This document shows, piece by piece, positions 8,382 to 14,853 of a stretch of DNA of 29,435 nucleotides. The DNA lies in the NCBI GenBank assembly GCA_043742785.1, contig JAYTXU010000043.1:1-29435 (forward strand). Direction: 5' to 3'. Each line of letters begins with the position of its first letter. Positions within the stretch are counted from its first letter, which is position 1. A program made the position numbers and the translations under genes. Under the pieces are notes generated by a model that was given only the letters and a program-made list of their open reading frames with translations, searched no databases and was not told where the DNA came from. Source of the DNA: JACQCF01 sp043742785. Lineage in GTDB: Bacteria > Omnitrophota > Gorgyraeia > Zapsychrales > Fredricksoniimonadaceae.

Positions 8382-9206
8382 CTAGCTAAAGATTTTCTTA
8401 AAAAACTTCTGCATTTCTTGCCAAGACTTCTCGTCAGCTTCCTTATTATACAGGGCACCTTTAATCTCTCCCGTATTTGCAGGATTAGTAAAGCCATGAA
8501 CAGCTCCTGGATATTTAATAAGTTGATGCTTAACCTTTGCATCAGTCATTTCTTTTTCAAATCCTGCCACTTCATCCGCTGGGACAAAAGGATCGTCAGC
8601 CCCGTGCAAGGCTAAAACACGAGCCTTGATATTCTTCGCATCAGCAGGTGTTGGTGAACTTAATCCTCCATGAAAGCTAACAACGCCTTTGATATCTGCC
8701 CCTGAACGGGCTAATTCCAAAACAGAGGTTCCTCCAAAACAATACCCAATAGCTGCAATCTTACTTCTGTCAACAAACGGCCCTTGTTTAAGATCGTTAA
8801 CTAAAGTAGCGCTCAATATTTCCGGTGTTTGAGCTTTTAAAACTTCTAATCCTGCCAAAACACGTTGACGCAATAAAACACGGTTCCCTTTATATCTTCC
8901 CGCCTCAGCCCCTGCCTGCTCAACGGTTTGAGGACGAACTCCTTTTCCATAAATATCAGCAGCAAAAGCCACATATCCTAACTTGGCTAACATATCCGCA
9001 CGCATCTTGGCATACTCATTAAGGCCTTTCCATTCATGAACAACTAAAACCCCAGGTCGAGCACCAGTAAAAATGTCATCGTAAGACAAATACCCTTCAA
9101 GAACAGCATCACCTTGTTTGTATTCAATTGTCTGAGTTATTAATTTAGCTTGAGCTAAAGATACACTTGCTAAAAACACTGCTGCTGTTATTAATAATTT
9201 TTTCAT
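8382..9206 (-). CDS. Exported dienelactone hydrolase family protein (alpha/beta hydrolase)
   Basis: This 274-residue protein has a signal peptide (hydrophobic 3-18, cleavage near AQA at 20), so it should act outside the cytoplasm. The dienelactone-hydrolase triad is visible: nucleophile C156 in GYCFGG, acid D205 in HGADDPFVP, and H237 in GAVHGF. The glutamate of the family's HEWKG segment is E58. Cysteine in place of serine is typical of this family. The substrate cannot be told from sequence; most homologues of this type have unknown ester or lactone substrates. The ATG has a strong AGGAGAA site and a promoter that overlaps the divergent dedA start. Confidence 0.85.
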   Translation of the reverse strand: MKKLLITAAVFLASVSLAQAKLITQTIEYKQGDAVLEGYLSYDDIFTGARPGVLVVHEWKGLNEYAKMRADMLAKLGYVAFAADIYGKGVRPQTVEQAGAEAGRYKGNRVLLRQRVLAGLEVLKAQTPEILSATLVNDLKQGPFVDRSKIAAIGYCFGGTSVLELARSGADIKGVVSFHGGLSSPTPADAKNIKARVLALHGADDPFVPADEVAGFEKEMTDAKVKHQLIKYPGAVHGFTNPANTGEIKGALYNKEADEKSWQEMQKFFKKIFS

Positions 9207-9231
9207 TTCTTCTCCTTTTTAAATTTTATTC

Positions 9232-9261
9232 ATTATAATAGCCAGCTATGGAACATATCAA
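9232..9261 (-). promoter_or_regulatory. Hydrolase promoter with a symmetric -10 shared by dedA
   Basis: On the minus strand TTGATA (9261-9256), an 18-base spacer and TATAAT (9237-9232) form a strong promoter for the hydrolase. The -10 lies in the 8-base palindrome ATTATAAT (9232-9239), so a perfect TATAAT is also present on the plus strand (9234-9239). That copy would start RNA near 9246, just before the dedA ATG at 9248. The plus strand lacks a good -35. Confidence 0.6.
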
Positions 9262-9886
9262 ACACTTTATTGATGTCTTTATTCATTTAGATCATTACGT
9301 TAGCAATCTTACAACCGCCTGTGGTCCCTGGGCCTATGTGGTTGTTTTTGCCATTATTTTCTGCGAAACAGGGCTTGTTATTGTTCCCTTTCTTCCTGGA
9401 GATTCCCTTCTATTTGTCTTGGGAGCCTTGGCTGCTTCTAAAACATTAAGCATCTCCTTACTTTGGCCTCTTTTAACCATTGCTGCTATTTTAGGGAATC
9501 TTCTTAATTATTTTATTGGTACAAAAATGGTGACTATTATTAAACGTTCTGATCAAAAATTGATCAAACCAGAACATCTGAAAAGCGCTCACGAATTTTT
9601 CGAAAAATATGGCCCTAAGGCTATTATCCTCACGCGCTTCATGCCCCTTCTGCGCACCATTGTTCCTTTTCTCTCTGGGGTTGGAAAAATGGATTATAAG
9701 AAATTTACTCTTTATAATTTAATCGGCGGTTTTCTATGGGTTACTGTTGGATTGTGGTCAGGCTGGTGGTTTGGAAATCTGCCCTGGGTAGCTAAAAACT
9801 TCTCTCTTGTAATCTTAGCGATTGTGATCATCTCTCTTATTCCTGCAGTTTTAGAATTTCTTAAACACAAAAAACAACAAAAGTAA
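9248..9886 (+). CDS. DedA family membrane protein (VTT domain)
   Basis: This 212-residue inner-membrane protein belongs to the DedA/VTT family, implicated in undecaprenyl-phosphate or other lipid carrier translocation, membrane homeostasis and proton-motive-force maintenance. Visible family features are the acidic FCETG with E40, PFLPGDSLLF with the PGDS at 50-53, and the conserved TRFMPLLRTIVPFLSG-type stretch with R130, P133 and R136. Re-entrant and membrane helices fill the rest, and the tail is Lys-rich (HKKQQK). No Shine-Dalgarno precedes the ATG, and the nearest -10 suggests an almost leaderless mRNA. The hydrolase gene diverges from it; there is no operon partner. Confidence 0.9.
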   Translation: MEHIKHFIDVFIHLDHYVSNLTTACGPWAYVVVFAIIFCETGLVIVPFLPGDSLLFVLGALAASKTLSISLLWPLLTIAAILGNLLNYFIGTKMVTIIKRSDQKLIKPEHLKSAHEFFEKYGPKAIILTRFMPLLRTIVPFLSGVGKMDYKKFTLYNLIGGFLWVTVGLWSGWWFGNLPWVAKNFSLVILAIVIISLIPAVLEFLKHKKQQK

Positions 9887-9927
9887 TTACTTCTTGAATA
9901 GTTTTTAATTGTGCCCATTAAATTAGT

Positions 9928-10095
9928 CTATAGCCCCAAAGATTGGCTGGATACTTGAAAACAATCTTCAGCAAAAGCAATCAACCAACTAACAAGAATC
10001 ACAGTCCAAAGTAGAGAATTTCTATGTTTTAAATGTCACTACCAAGCAATGGTCCTAAAAAAATTTGAAATCTTTAATAAAATGATTGTTCTCAC
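9928..10095 (-). pseudogene. Decayed DUF486 (COG3169, DMT-like) small membrane protein gene
   Basis: Translating the minus strand from a GTG at 10095 gives RTIILLKISNFFRTIAW, then two stop codons (TAG TGA), then in the same frame HLKHRNSLLW and TVILVSWLIAFAEDCFQVSS, ending at TAG (9930-9928). This follows the DUF486 pattern as I recall it: an M-K-T-I-L-L-L-type start, FAWYGHLK, a SWxIAFxEYxxQVPANRIG-type block. The two stops replace the expected Tyr-Gly codons, each explainable by one base change. The C-terminal half (roughly 50 residues) is lost. It lies directly after the HD-GYP gene. Being non-coding, it accounts for the 232-base gap. Confidence 0.65.
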
Positions 10096-10118
10096 GTGGC
10101 TATTGAAGAACTGCTCAA

Positions 10119-11507
10119 TTATGCGGGGACACTATTGTCTTCTTCTCTAAGAATCGTTAAAAACACGTCAACCACATCTGGATGAAACTGCGTTCCTCTG
10201 TTATCGACTAACTGTTCAGTTGCCTGTTCTTTGCTCATCGCATGACGATACGAACGTGTTGATATCATAGCATCATAACTATCGGCCACTGTAACAATAG
10301 CCACTAATAAAGGAATTTGATCCTTACTCCACCCATCAGGATATCCCTTCCCATCATAACGTTCATGATGATTACGGATTATCGAAAGCATGATTGGATC
10401 TTTAAGCAGTGGTTTTAAAATTTGTTCCCCTAAAACAGGATGCAGCTTAATAATGGCCCACTCATGCTCATCTAATTTTCCTGCTTTTAGCAAAACATTG
10501 TCTCGAACCCCCACCTTGCCAATATCATGTAAAAGAACAACTCTTTTAAAAAACTCCACTGTTTTTGTATCAATCCCTAAACGTAACGCTATTTTTTCAG
10601 AATAATGCGCCACCGATTCTGAATGCCCTAAAGTATAGTGATCCCTTGCCTCTAAAAGCATAACTAAAACTTTAACAGCATCATAAAAATAATTTAATAA
10701 TTTCTGACGAGAATCATGAAGACCACTCGCCATTTCATTAAAAGATTTAGCTAACTGTGAAATCTCATCATCTCCCTTAACCCTCACCTGATGATGCCAA
10801 TGCCCCTCAGCAATATACTCAATCCCTACTTTAAGCTTATTAATTGGTCCAACAACTCTTCTTGATATAATAGATCCCAAAAATATAGCAATAAGTAACC
10901 CTACCCCTAAAAGCATCAAAGCTCTTTTTCGAATTTGATTCTTCATTTCATAAACACTACTTGCATCCATGTCTACCCCAAGCAAGGCCACCGGCCTGCC
11001 GATAGTGTCGCGAATAGGAGCATATCCCGATAGAGTGCTTCCCCATTCATCTTTTTCTAATTTAAAATCTGCAGAAGGCGAATTAAATCCTTTGATCATT
11101 TGACTAAATCGGGAAACATCATATTTCTTCCCTGGAATGGCTCCCACCTTACTTTCATCTAAATCTACAATAAACTTCCAATTTTTTCCACCGTCTGTTC
11201 TTATTAAAATATAAATATATTCAATTTTAGGATTTGCTGCTTTTATTCTCTTCAATTGCTCGCTAATAATTTGATACTCTGGGGTATTAATCCCTTCTTT
11301 AGATAAAGGAATCTTTACCAAATCCTCTTCTTTGATTATCATCGCTGCTGTTTGAGCAATAGTTTTAAGATAGTTTCGTAAGTTTTCTACTTGAGATTCT
11401 ACGGTAAACTGATACACAACGCTATTATCTAAGAGAATGAGTGTAACCATTGAAACAATAATAGCTAAGGTCACGCGTACACTAAAGGATCGGAGGGGAT
11501 TTCTCAT
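10119..11507 (-). CDS. Membrane-bound HD-GYP cyclic-di-GMP phosphodiesterase with HAMP and periplasmic sensor domain
   Basis: This 462-residue signalling protein has a membrane helix at about 12-32, a periplasmic sensor region at about 33-195 (Cache-like, not firmly identified), a second membrane helix at about 197-215, a HAMP linker at about 216-268 and an HD-GYP domain at about 275-455. Catalytic motifs are intact: H327-D328 in LLHDIGK, HHE at 380-382 and GYP at 388-390 within HHERYDGKGYP. It should hydrolyse c-di-GMP in response to an extracytoplasmic cue. Two PilZ proteins encoded 1.7 kb upstream are plausible receptors of the same messenger. A good promoter lies just before the ATG, leaving almost no leader and no Shine-Dalgarno. 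Confidence 0.92.
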   Translation of the reverse strand: MRNPLRSFSVRVTLAIIVSMVTLILLDNSVVYQFTVESQVENLRNYLKTIAQTAAMIIKEEDLVKIPLSKEGINTPEYQIISEQLKRIKAANPKIEYIYILIRTDGGKNWKFIVDLDESKVGAIPGKKYDVSRFSQMIKGFNSPSADFKLEKDEWGSTLSGYAPIRDTIGRPVALLGVDMDASSVYEMKNQIRKRALMLLGVGLLIAIFLGSIISRRVVGPINKLKVGIEYIAEGHWHHQVRVKGDDEISQLAKSFNEMASGLHDSRQKLLNYFYDAVKVLVMLLEARDHYTLGHSESVAHYSEKIALRLGIDTKTVEFFKRVVLLHDIGKVGVRDNVLLKAGKLDEHEWAIIKLHPVLGEQILKPLLKDPIMLSIIRNHHERYDGKGYPDGWSKDQIPLLVAIVTVADSYDAMISTRSYRHAMSKEQATEQLVDNRGTQFHPDVVDVFLTILREEDNSVPA

Positions 11508-11517
11508 ACAGAACTAA

Positions 11518-11546
11518 ATTATATCTTCTAATAAGATAAATGTCTA
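11518..11546 (-). promoter_or_regulatory. Predicted promoter for the HD-GYP gene
   Basis: On the minus strand TAGACA (11546-11541, 5 of 6), a 17-base spacer and a perfect TATAAT (11523-11518). The predicted start of transcription is 11511-11509, only 2-4 bases before the ATG at 11507. Confidence 0.65.
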
Positions 11547-11557
11547 CCTCTCAAAAT

Positions 11558-11586
11558 AAAAATACCCCCATAAAGAGGGTATTTTT
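11558..11586 (-). terminator. Intrinsic terminator after tRNA-Gln
   Basis: A 10-bp stem (11577-11586 with 11558-11567, GGGTATTTTT on the 3' side in minus orientation) has a 9-base loop and runs into further T-rich sequence. It sits 8 bases after the tRNA-Gln 3' end and separates that operon from the HD-GYP promoter. Confidence 0.75.
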
Positions 11587-11594
11587 ATAAATTT

Positions 11595-11669
11595 TGGTTG
11601 CCTCGCTAGGACTCGAACCTAGGCACTGAGATCCAGAGTCTCATGTCCTACCAATTAGACGACAAGGCA
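11595..11669 (-). tRNA. tRNA-Gln (anticodon CTG)
   Basis: The 75-base minus-strand cloverleaf includes an encoded CCA. The acceptor TGCCTTG pairs with CGAGGCA (one G-T pair). The anticodon stem TGAGA/TCTCA encloses loop CTCTGGA, with CTG at positions 34-36. The T arm has CTAGG/CCTAG around TTCGAGT. It follows gltX and the small lipoprotein gene on the same strand and precedes a terminator, so it is probably processed from the gltX transcript. Confidence 0.93.
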
Positions 11670-11685
11670 GTGTCCAATGGTCTAT

Positions 11686-11916
11686 TTACCACAAATGTTC
11701 TTTGATCCAATCATCTGTCTTATAAACAGCTCCCCTGGGTTTTTTATCATCCCCCTGATTAAATGCATCGACAATTGTCTCTCCCGTTTTACATGCAACA
11801 ACCACTGTATTGTCAACATCCTTTGTCGCTCCGACCGCCGCTCCTTTGACCGTTTCACAACCACTCATTAAAAGAACGGTCAATACTATATTCCCAATTA
11901 AAAAATTTCTCATCAT
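11686..11916 (-). CDS. Small lipoprotein, unknown function
   Basis: This 76-residue protein has a lipoprotein signal peptide with lipobox LMSG-C, giving a mature chain of about 58 residues that starts CETVKGAAVGATKDVDNTVV. The early segment resembles entericidin-like peptides; the C-terminus (KTDDWIKEHLW) is distinctive and I do not recognise it. The frame runs further upstream into gltX, but the two ATGs at 11916 and 11913 follow GAGG and AAGG and put the signal peptide at the N-terminus. It starts 4 bases after the gltX stop, so it is cotranscribed with it, and tRNA-Gln follows 17 bases after its stop. Confidence 0.75.
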   Translation of the reverse strand: MMRNFLIGNIVLTVLLMSGCETVKGAAVGATKDVDNTVVVACKTGETIVDAFNQGDDKKPRGAVYKTDDWIKEHLW

Positions 11917-11920
11917 AACC

Positions 11921-13201
11921 TTATCCTCGATTAGAGATTTTTCGCAAACGATCCACCGTCTTATCTTGTCCCAAAATAGCCATCGTATCAAACAACCCTG
12001 GCCCCACCGAACGTCCAGTTAATGCAACGCGAACAGGATGAACTAAGTCTCCTGCTGCTAATCCCAATTGATCGACAACCAAACGAAAGGCTTCCTCAGC
12101 TGATTTAGAATTAAAATCGTTAACCTTAATTAATGCTTCTGCCAAGAGAGCAAACTCTTTAGACCTATCCAATGAGAGATGCTTCTCTTTTGATTCTTCG
12201 TCATACCTCACTTGATCAAGAAAAATAAAATCCGTCCACTCTAAAAAATCCACCAAAGTCGCTAGTCGACCTTTAAACAAGTGTACAATATTTTCTAATG
12301 CTTTACTATCAGGTAAATTTTTTTCTGGATACTTATTCTTCAATAAAGGAATAATCAATTCTACTAGCTTTGCCGTATCTGCGTCTTTAATATACTGCCC
12401 ATTAAGCCATTTAAGTTTATCTAAAGAAAAAATAGCTCCTGCCTTATTCACCTTCTTTATTGAAAAATTCTTAACCGCCGAGGCTAGAGTAACCTTTTCT
12501 TGATTATTGCCTGGAGACCAACCTAAAAGCATCAAGTAATTAACAACAGCCTCCGGTAAGAAACCCTGAGTGCGATAATCAGTAACGGCCACAGCTCCAG
12601 CCCGTTTTGACATACGTGCACGTTCATCATCTAAAATGAGAGGTAAATGTGCAAACTTAGGCGGTTTAAACCCTAACGCTTCATAAATTAAAATTTGTTT
12701 GGGAGTATTAGAAATATGATCTTCTCCTCGAATCACACAAGAAATTTCCATCAAGGCATCATCAATGACACAGGCGAAACTATAGGTGGGAGAACCGTCC
12801 GATTTCATCAGAACCTGATCTTTTATTTCTTTAGTATCAACAACTATTTCATCTCGAATCAAATCATAAATCTTAACAACTTTTTCAGGAACCTTAAGAA
12901 TAATGGCTTCCCCATCCTTATAGGCCTTACCTTCACTTAAAAGGTTGTCTGCATATTGACGATATAAATCAAAACGGTCACTTTGTTTATAAAATTCATC
13001 CCACTCTAATCCTAACCACTTCATGCTATCTAAAATTTCATCCAAATACTCATTCTTAGATCGAACCTTATCTGTATCTTCAATACGCAAAATAAACTTG
13101 CCCCCTTGAGCCTTGGCGTACATCCAGTTAAATAATGCCGTACGCGCCCCTCCTATATGTAAATATCCCGTCGGGGACGGCGCAAAACGAACTCGTATCA
13201 T
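11921..13201 (-). CDS. gltX: Glutamyl-tRNA synthetase (class I, compact form)
   Basis: This 426-residue enzyme charges tRNA-Glu with glutamate, and also tRNA-Gln in organisms that use the GatCAB amidotransferase. The HIGH-type motif is YLHIGG (13-18) and the KMSKS-type motif is RMSKR (196-200); IRGEDHISNT is intact. Compared with the E. coli enzyme as I recall it, about 35-40 residues holding the C-x-C zinc-type segment are missing: AYK joins DGEAIILKVPE directly near residue 95. The ATG at 13201 is preferred over a GTG at 13213 because it begins MIRVRFAPSPTG as in relatives. It starts 1 base after the PilZ stop and leads into the lipoprotein and tRNA-Gln. Confidence 0.93.
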   Translation of the reverse strand: MIRVRFAPSPTGYLHIGGARTALFNWMYAKAQGGKFILRIEDTDKVRSKNEYLDEILDSMKWLGLEWDEFYKQSDRFDLYRQYADNLLSEGKAYKDGEAIILKVPEKVVKIYDLIRDEIVVDTKEIKDQVLMKSDGSPTYSFACVIDDALMEISCVIRGEDHISNTPKQILIYEALGFKPPKFAHLPLILDDERARMSKRAGAVAVTDYRTQGFLPEAVVNYLMLLGWSPGNNQEKVTLASAVKNFSIKKVNKAGAIFSLDKLKWLNGQYIKDADTAKLVELIIPLLKNKYPEKNLPDSKALENIVHLFKGRLATLVDFLEWTDFIFLDQVRYDEESKEKHLSLDRSKEFALLAEALIKVNDFNSKSAEEAFRLVVDQLGLAAGDLVHPVRVALTGRSVGPGLFDTMAILGQDKTVDRLRKISNRG

Positions 13202-13202
13202 A

Positions 13203-13568
13203 TTAATTAGCACTTTCAGAGTTTAAGAACTTTTCAATCACTTCTTTAAGCTGTAAGGCTCTTTTTTCATCTAATCCTTCAAAAGCAATCGCCACTGAAT
13301 ATGTCTCCCCAGAATCTTCCATACTTTCTCTGTTTTGATGACAACGTAGCACCAATCCGTTGCACTCAAAAGAAGCTTCTTTTAAGCAATCAATCTTAAT
13401 TTCTACCTTAGCGCCAATCATCATCCCTTGATTAATATGAACCAAGATTCCTCCTGCTCCGAGGTTGGATGTATTCGTCATAATTGTATCATATCCTGAT
13501 CCCTGCCATATTGTTAACGAGCATGGGTAATTTACTCTTGGAAACTTTCGTTTATTTTCTGACAACAT
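13203..13568 (-). CDS. PilZ domain protein (second of a tandem pair)
   Basis: This 121-residue single-domain protein is a likely c-di-GMP receptor. Both binding motifs are visible: RKFPR at 7-11 (the RxxxR type) and NTSNLGAGG at 32-40 (D/N-x-S-x-x-G). No membrane segment or output domain is present, so it should act in the cytoplasm through a partner. It lies 2 bases after the other PilZ gene, with GAGG placed before its ATG, and 1 base before the gltX ATG. Confidence 0.85.
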   Translation of the reverse strand: MLSENKRKFPRVNYPCSLTIWQGSGYDTIMTNTSNLGAGGILVHINQGMMIGAKVEIKIDCLKEASFECNGLVLRCHQNRESMEDSGETYSVAIAFEGLDEKRALQLKEVIEKFLNSESAN

Positions 13569-13570
13569 TC

Positions 13571-13963
13571 TTAATCCTCTTCTTTCAAAATAGTAGCCCC
13601 ATTTTTAATAAGACGATCAATTGTCTCTTTTAAGTGTTCTTTATGCTTAGAAGACATTTCACAAAACTCAACTCCAACATCATAAAACATCGGCTTAACA
13701 GTTTCGATTGCTTTTCTTCGAACAACCCAAACTACCTTACCTGCTGTTTTAATATGCTCATCAATATCAAGTAAATCAATCTCTAATTCCACATCTGTAA
13801 AAAGTTTTACTTCTTTTTTCACAATAATGCAAATCCCTCCGGTTCCAACATTCTCAGTGTGGGTCAAGATATTTTCTACTTCTTCCTTATTAGATGTTAA
13901 TTTAATCAAACATGGGTAAATCACACGAGGAAATCTGCGACGATTTAAACCACTCCAATTCAT
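13571..13963 (-). CDS. PilZ domain protein (first of a tandem pair)
   Basis: This 130-residue single-domain protein starts like its neighbour, with RRRFPR at 8-13, and has a divergent second motif, TENVGTGG at 36-43, where the usual serine is Glu or Asn depending on alignment. It may bind c-di-GMP more weakly or have diverged in function. An AAGGA site overlapping the ymdB stop supports the ATG. The two PilZ genes are only moderately similar beyond the motifs, so the duplication is not recent. Confidence 0.82.
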   Translation of the reverse strand: MNWSGLNRRRFPRVIYPCLIKLTSNKEEVENILTHTENVGTGGICIIVKKEVKLFTDVELEIDLLDIDEHIKTAGKVVWVVRRKAIETVKPMFYDVGVEFCEMSSKHKEHLKETIDRLIKNGATILKEED

Positions 13964-13968
13964 AGGCT

Positions 13969-14748
13969 TTATCCTTGTTGGAGGCGAACAATACTGCTGG
14001 CTCGCCCGGTTTTTTCATCTACACTAATAATAGCCCCACAAAGTTTTGCTCCCGTAAGAGCTACTTCAAATTTTTGAGGAAGGCTTGTTAAAAATCTTTC
14101 TAAAATCTTTTCTTTATTTTGACCAATGACCGAATCATAGGGCCCACTCATTCCTAAATCTGTAATATAAGCTGTTCCTTCTGATAGAATCTTCTCATCG
14201 GCTGTTTGAATGTGTGTGTGTGTGCCAAATACCGCTGATAATCTACCATTTGCATAATGCCCCATCGCTACCTTCTCGCTGGTAGTCTCAGCATGCATGT
14301 CTAACACAATCACTTTTGTCAAAGAAGAAAGTTCATTTAAAATTTCATCCAATGCTTTAAAAGGACAATTAACATTGTATCTCATAAAACTACGTCCCAA
14401 AAGATTAATTACACCCACTTTAATTCCATTATGCGCCTCAATGACAGTCCATCCAATACCTGGAGCACCCTCAGGAAAATTAGCGGGACGGATAATTTCA
14501 GATGTCTCTGTTAAATATGGATAAATTTCTCTCTTATCCCAAACATGATCTCCCAAGGTAATAACATCAACCCCTAGAGCAAAAATCTCTTCTGCATGTT
14601 TAGGTAAAATTCCGCTACCTCCGGCCGCGTTCTCCCCATTAACAATAACAAAATCAATAGAGTGTTCTTTCTTAACCAAAGGAAGTTCCTTAGTTAAGAC
14701 TTCCCGTCCTGGACGGCCAACTATGTCACCAATGCATAATATGTTCAT
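13969..14748 (-). CDS. ymdB: YmdB-family metallophosphoesterase (TIGR00282)
   Basis: This 259-residue two-metal phosphoesterase belongs to the family of B. subtilis YmdB, which hydrolyses 2',3'- and 3',5'-cyclic nucleotides. Metal ligands visible by family comparison are D8, E39-N40, D67 (often Asn in the family), H152, H177 and H179 (GTHTH). An in-frame ATG at 14763 exists, but the ATG at 14748 has AAAGG at 5-base spacing and matches the family start (MNILCIGDIVGRPG). It lies downstream of rny, the widespread rny-ymdB pairing, but here a palindromic repeat separates the two and abuts its ribosome-binding site. Confidence 0.92.
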   Translation of the reverse strand: MNILCIGDIVGRPGREVLTKELPLVKKEHSIDFVIVNGENAAGGSGILPKHAEEIFALGVDVITLGDHVWDKREIYPYLTETSEIIRPANFPEGAPGIGWTVIEAHNGIKVGVINLLGRSFMRYNVNCPFKALDEILNELSSLTKVIVLDMHAETTSEKVAMGHYANGRLSAVFGTHTHIQTADEKILSEGTAYITDLGMSGPYDSVIGQNKEKILERFLTSLPQKFEVALTGAKLCGAIISVDEKTGRASSIVRLQQG

Positions 14749-14756
14749 AAATACCT

Positions 14757-14851
14757 TTGTCATTCCCGCGAAAACTTCAATCTAGTTCACTAGTATCTGG
14801 ATCCCCGATTAAAAGAACCTGCCTGCCGGCAGGCAGGTTCGGGGATGACAA
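14757..14851. repeat. 95-bp palindromic repeat element between rny and ymdB
   Basis: Terminal inverted repeats of 12 bases with one mismatch (TTGTCATTCCCG at 14757 and CGGGGATGACAA ending 14851) enclose a perfect 26-base palindrome at 14815-14840 (core CCTGCCGGCAGG). ATCCCC (14801-14806) can also pair with GGGGAT (14841-14846). It is more GC-rich than the surroundings and fits exactly between the rny stop and the ymdB ribosome-binding site. Confidence 0.8.
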
Positions 14852-14853
14852 AA

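Noticed and set aside
11917..11991. Longer form of the small lipoprotein
   Set aside because: The extension overlaps gltX and would bury the signal peptide; the ATG at 11916 has ribosome-binding sequences.
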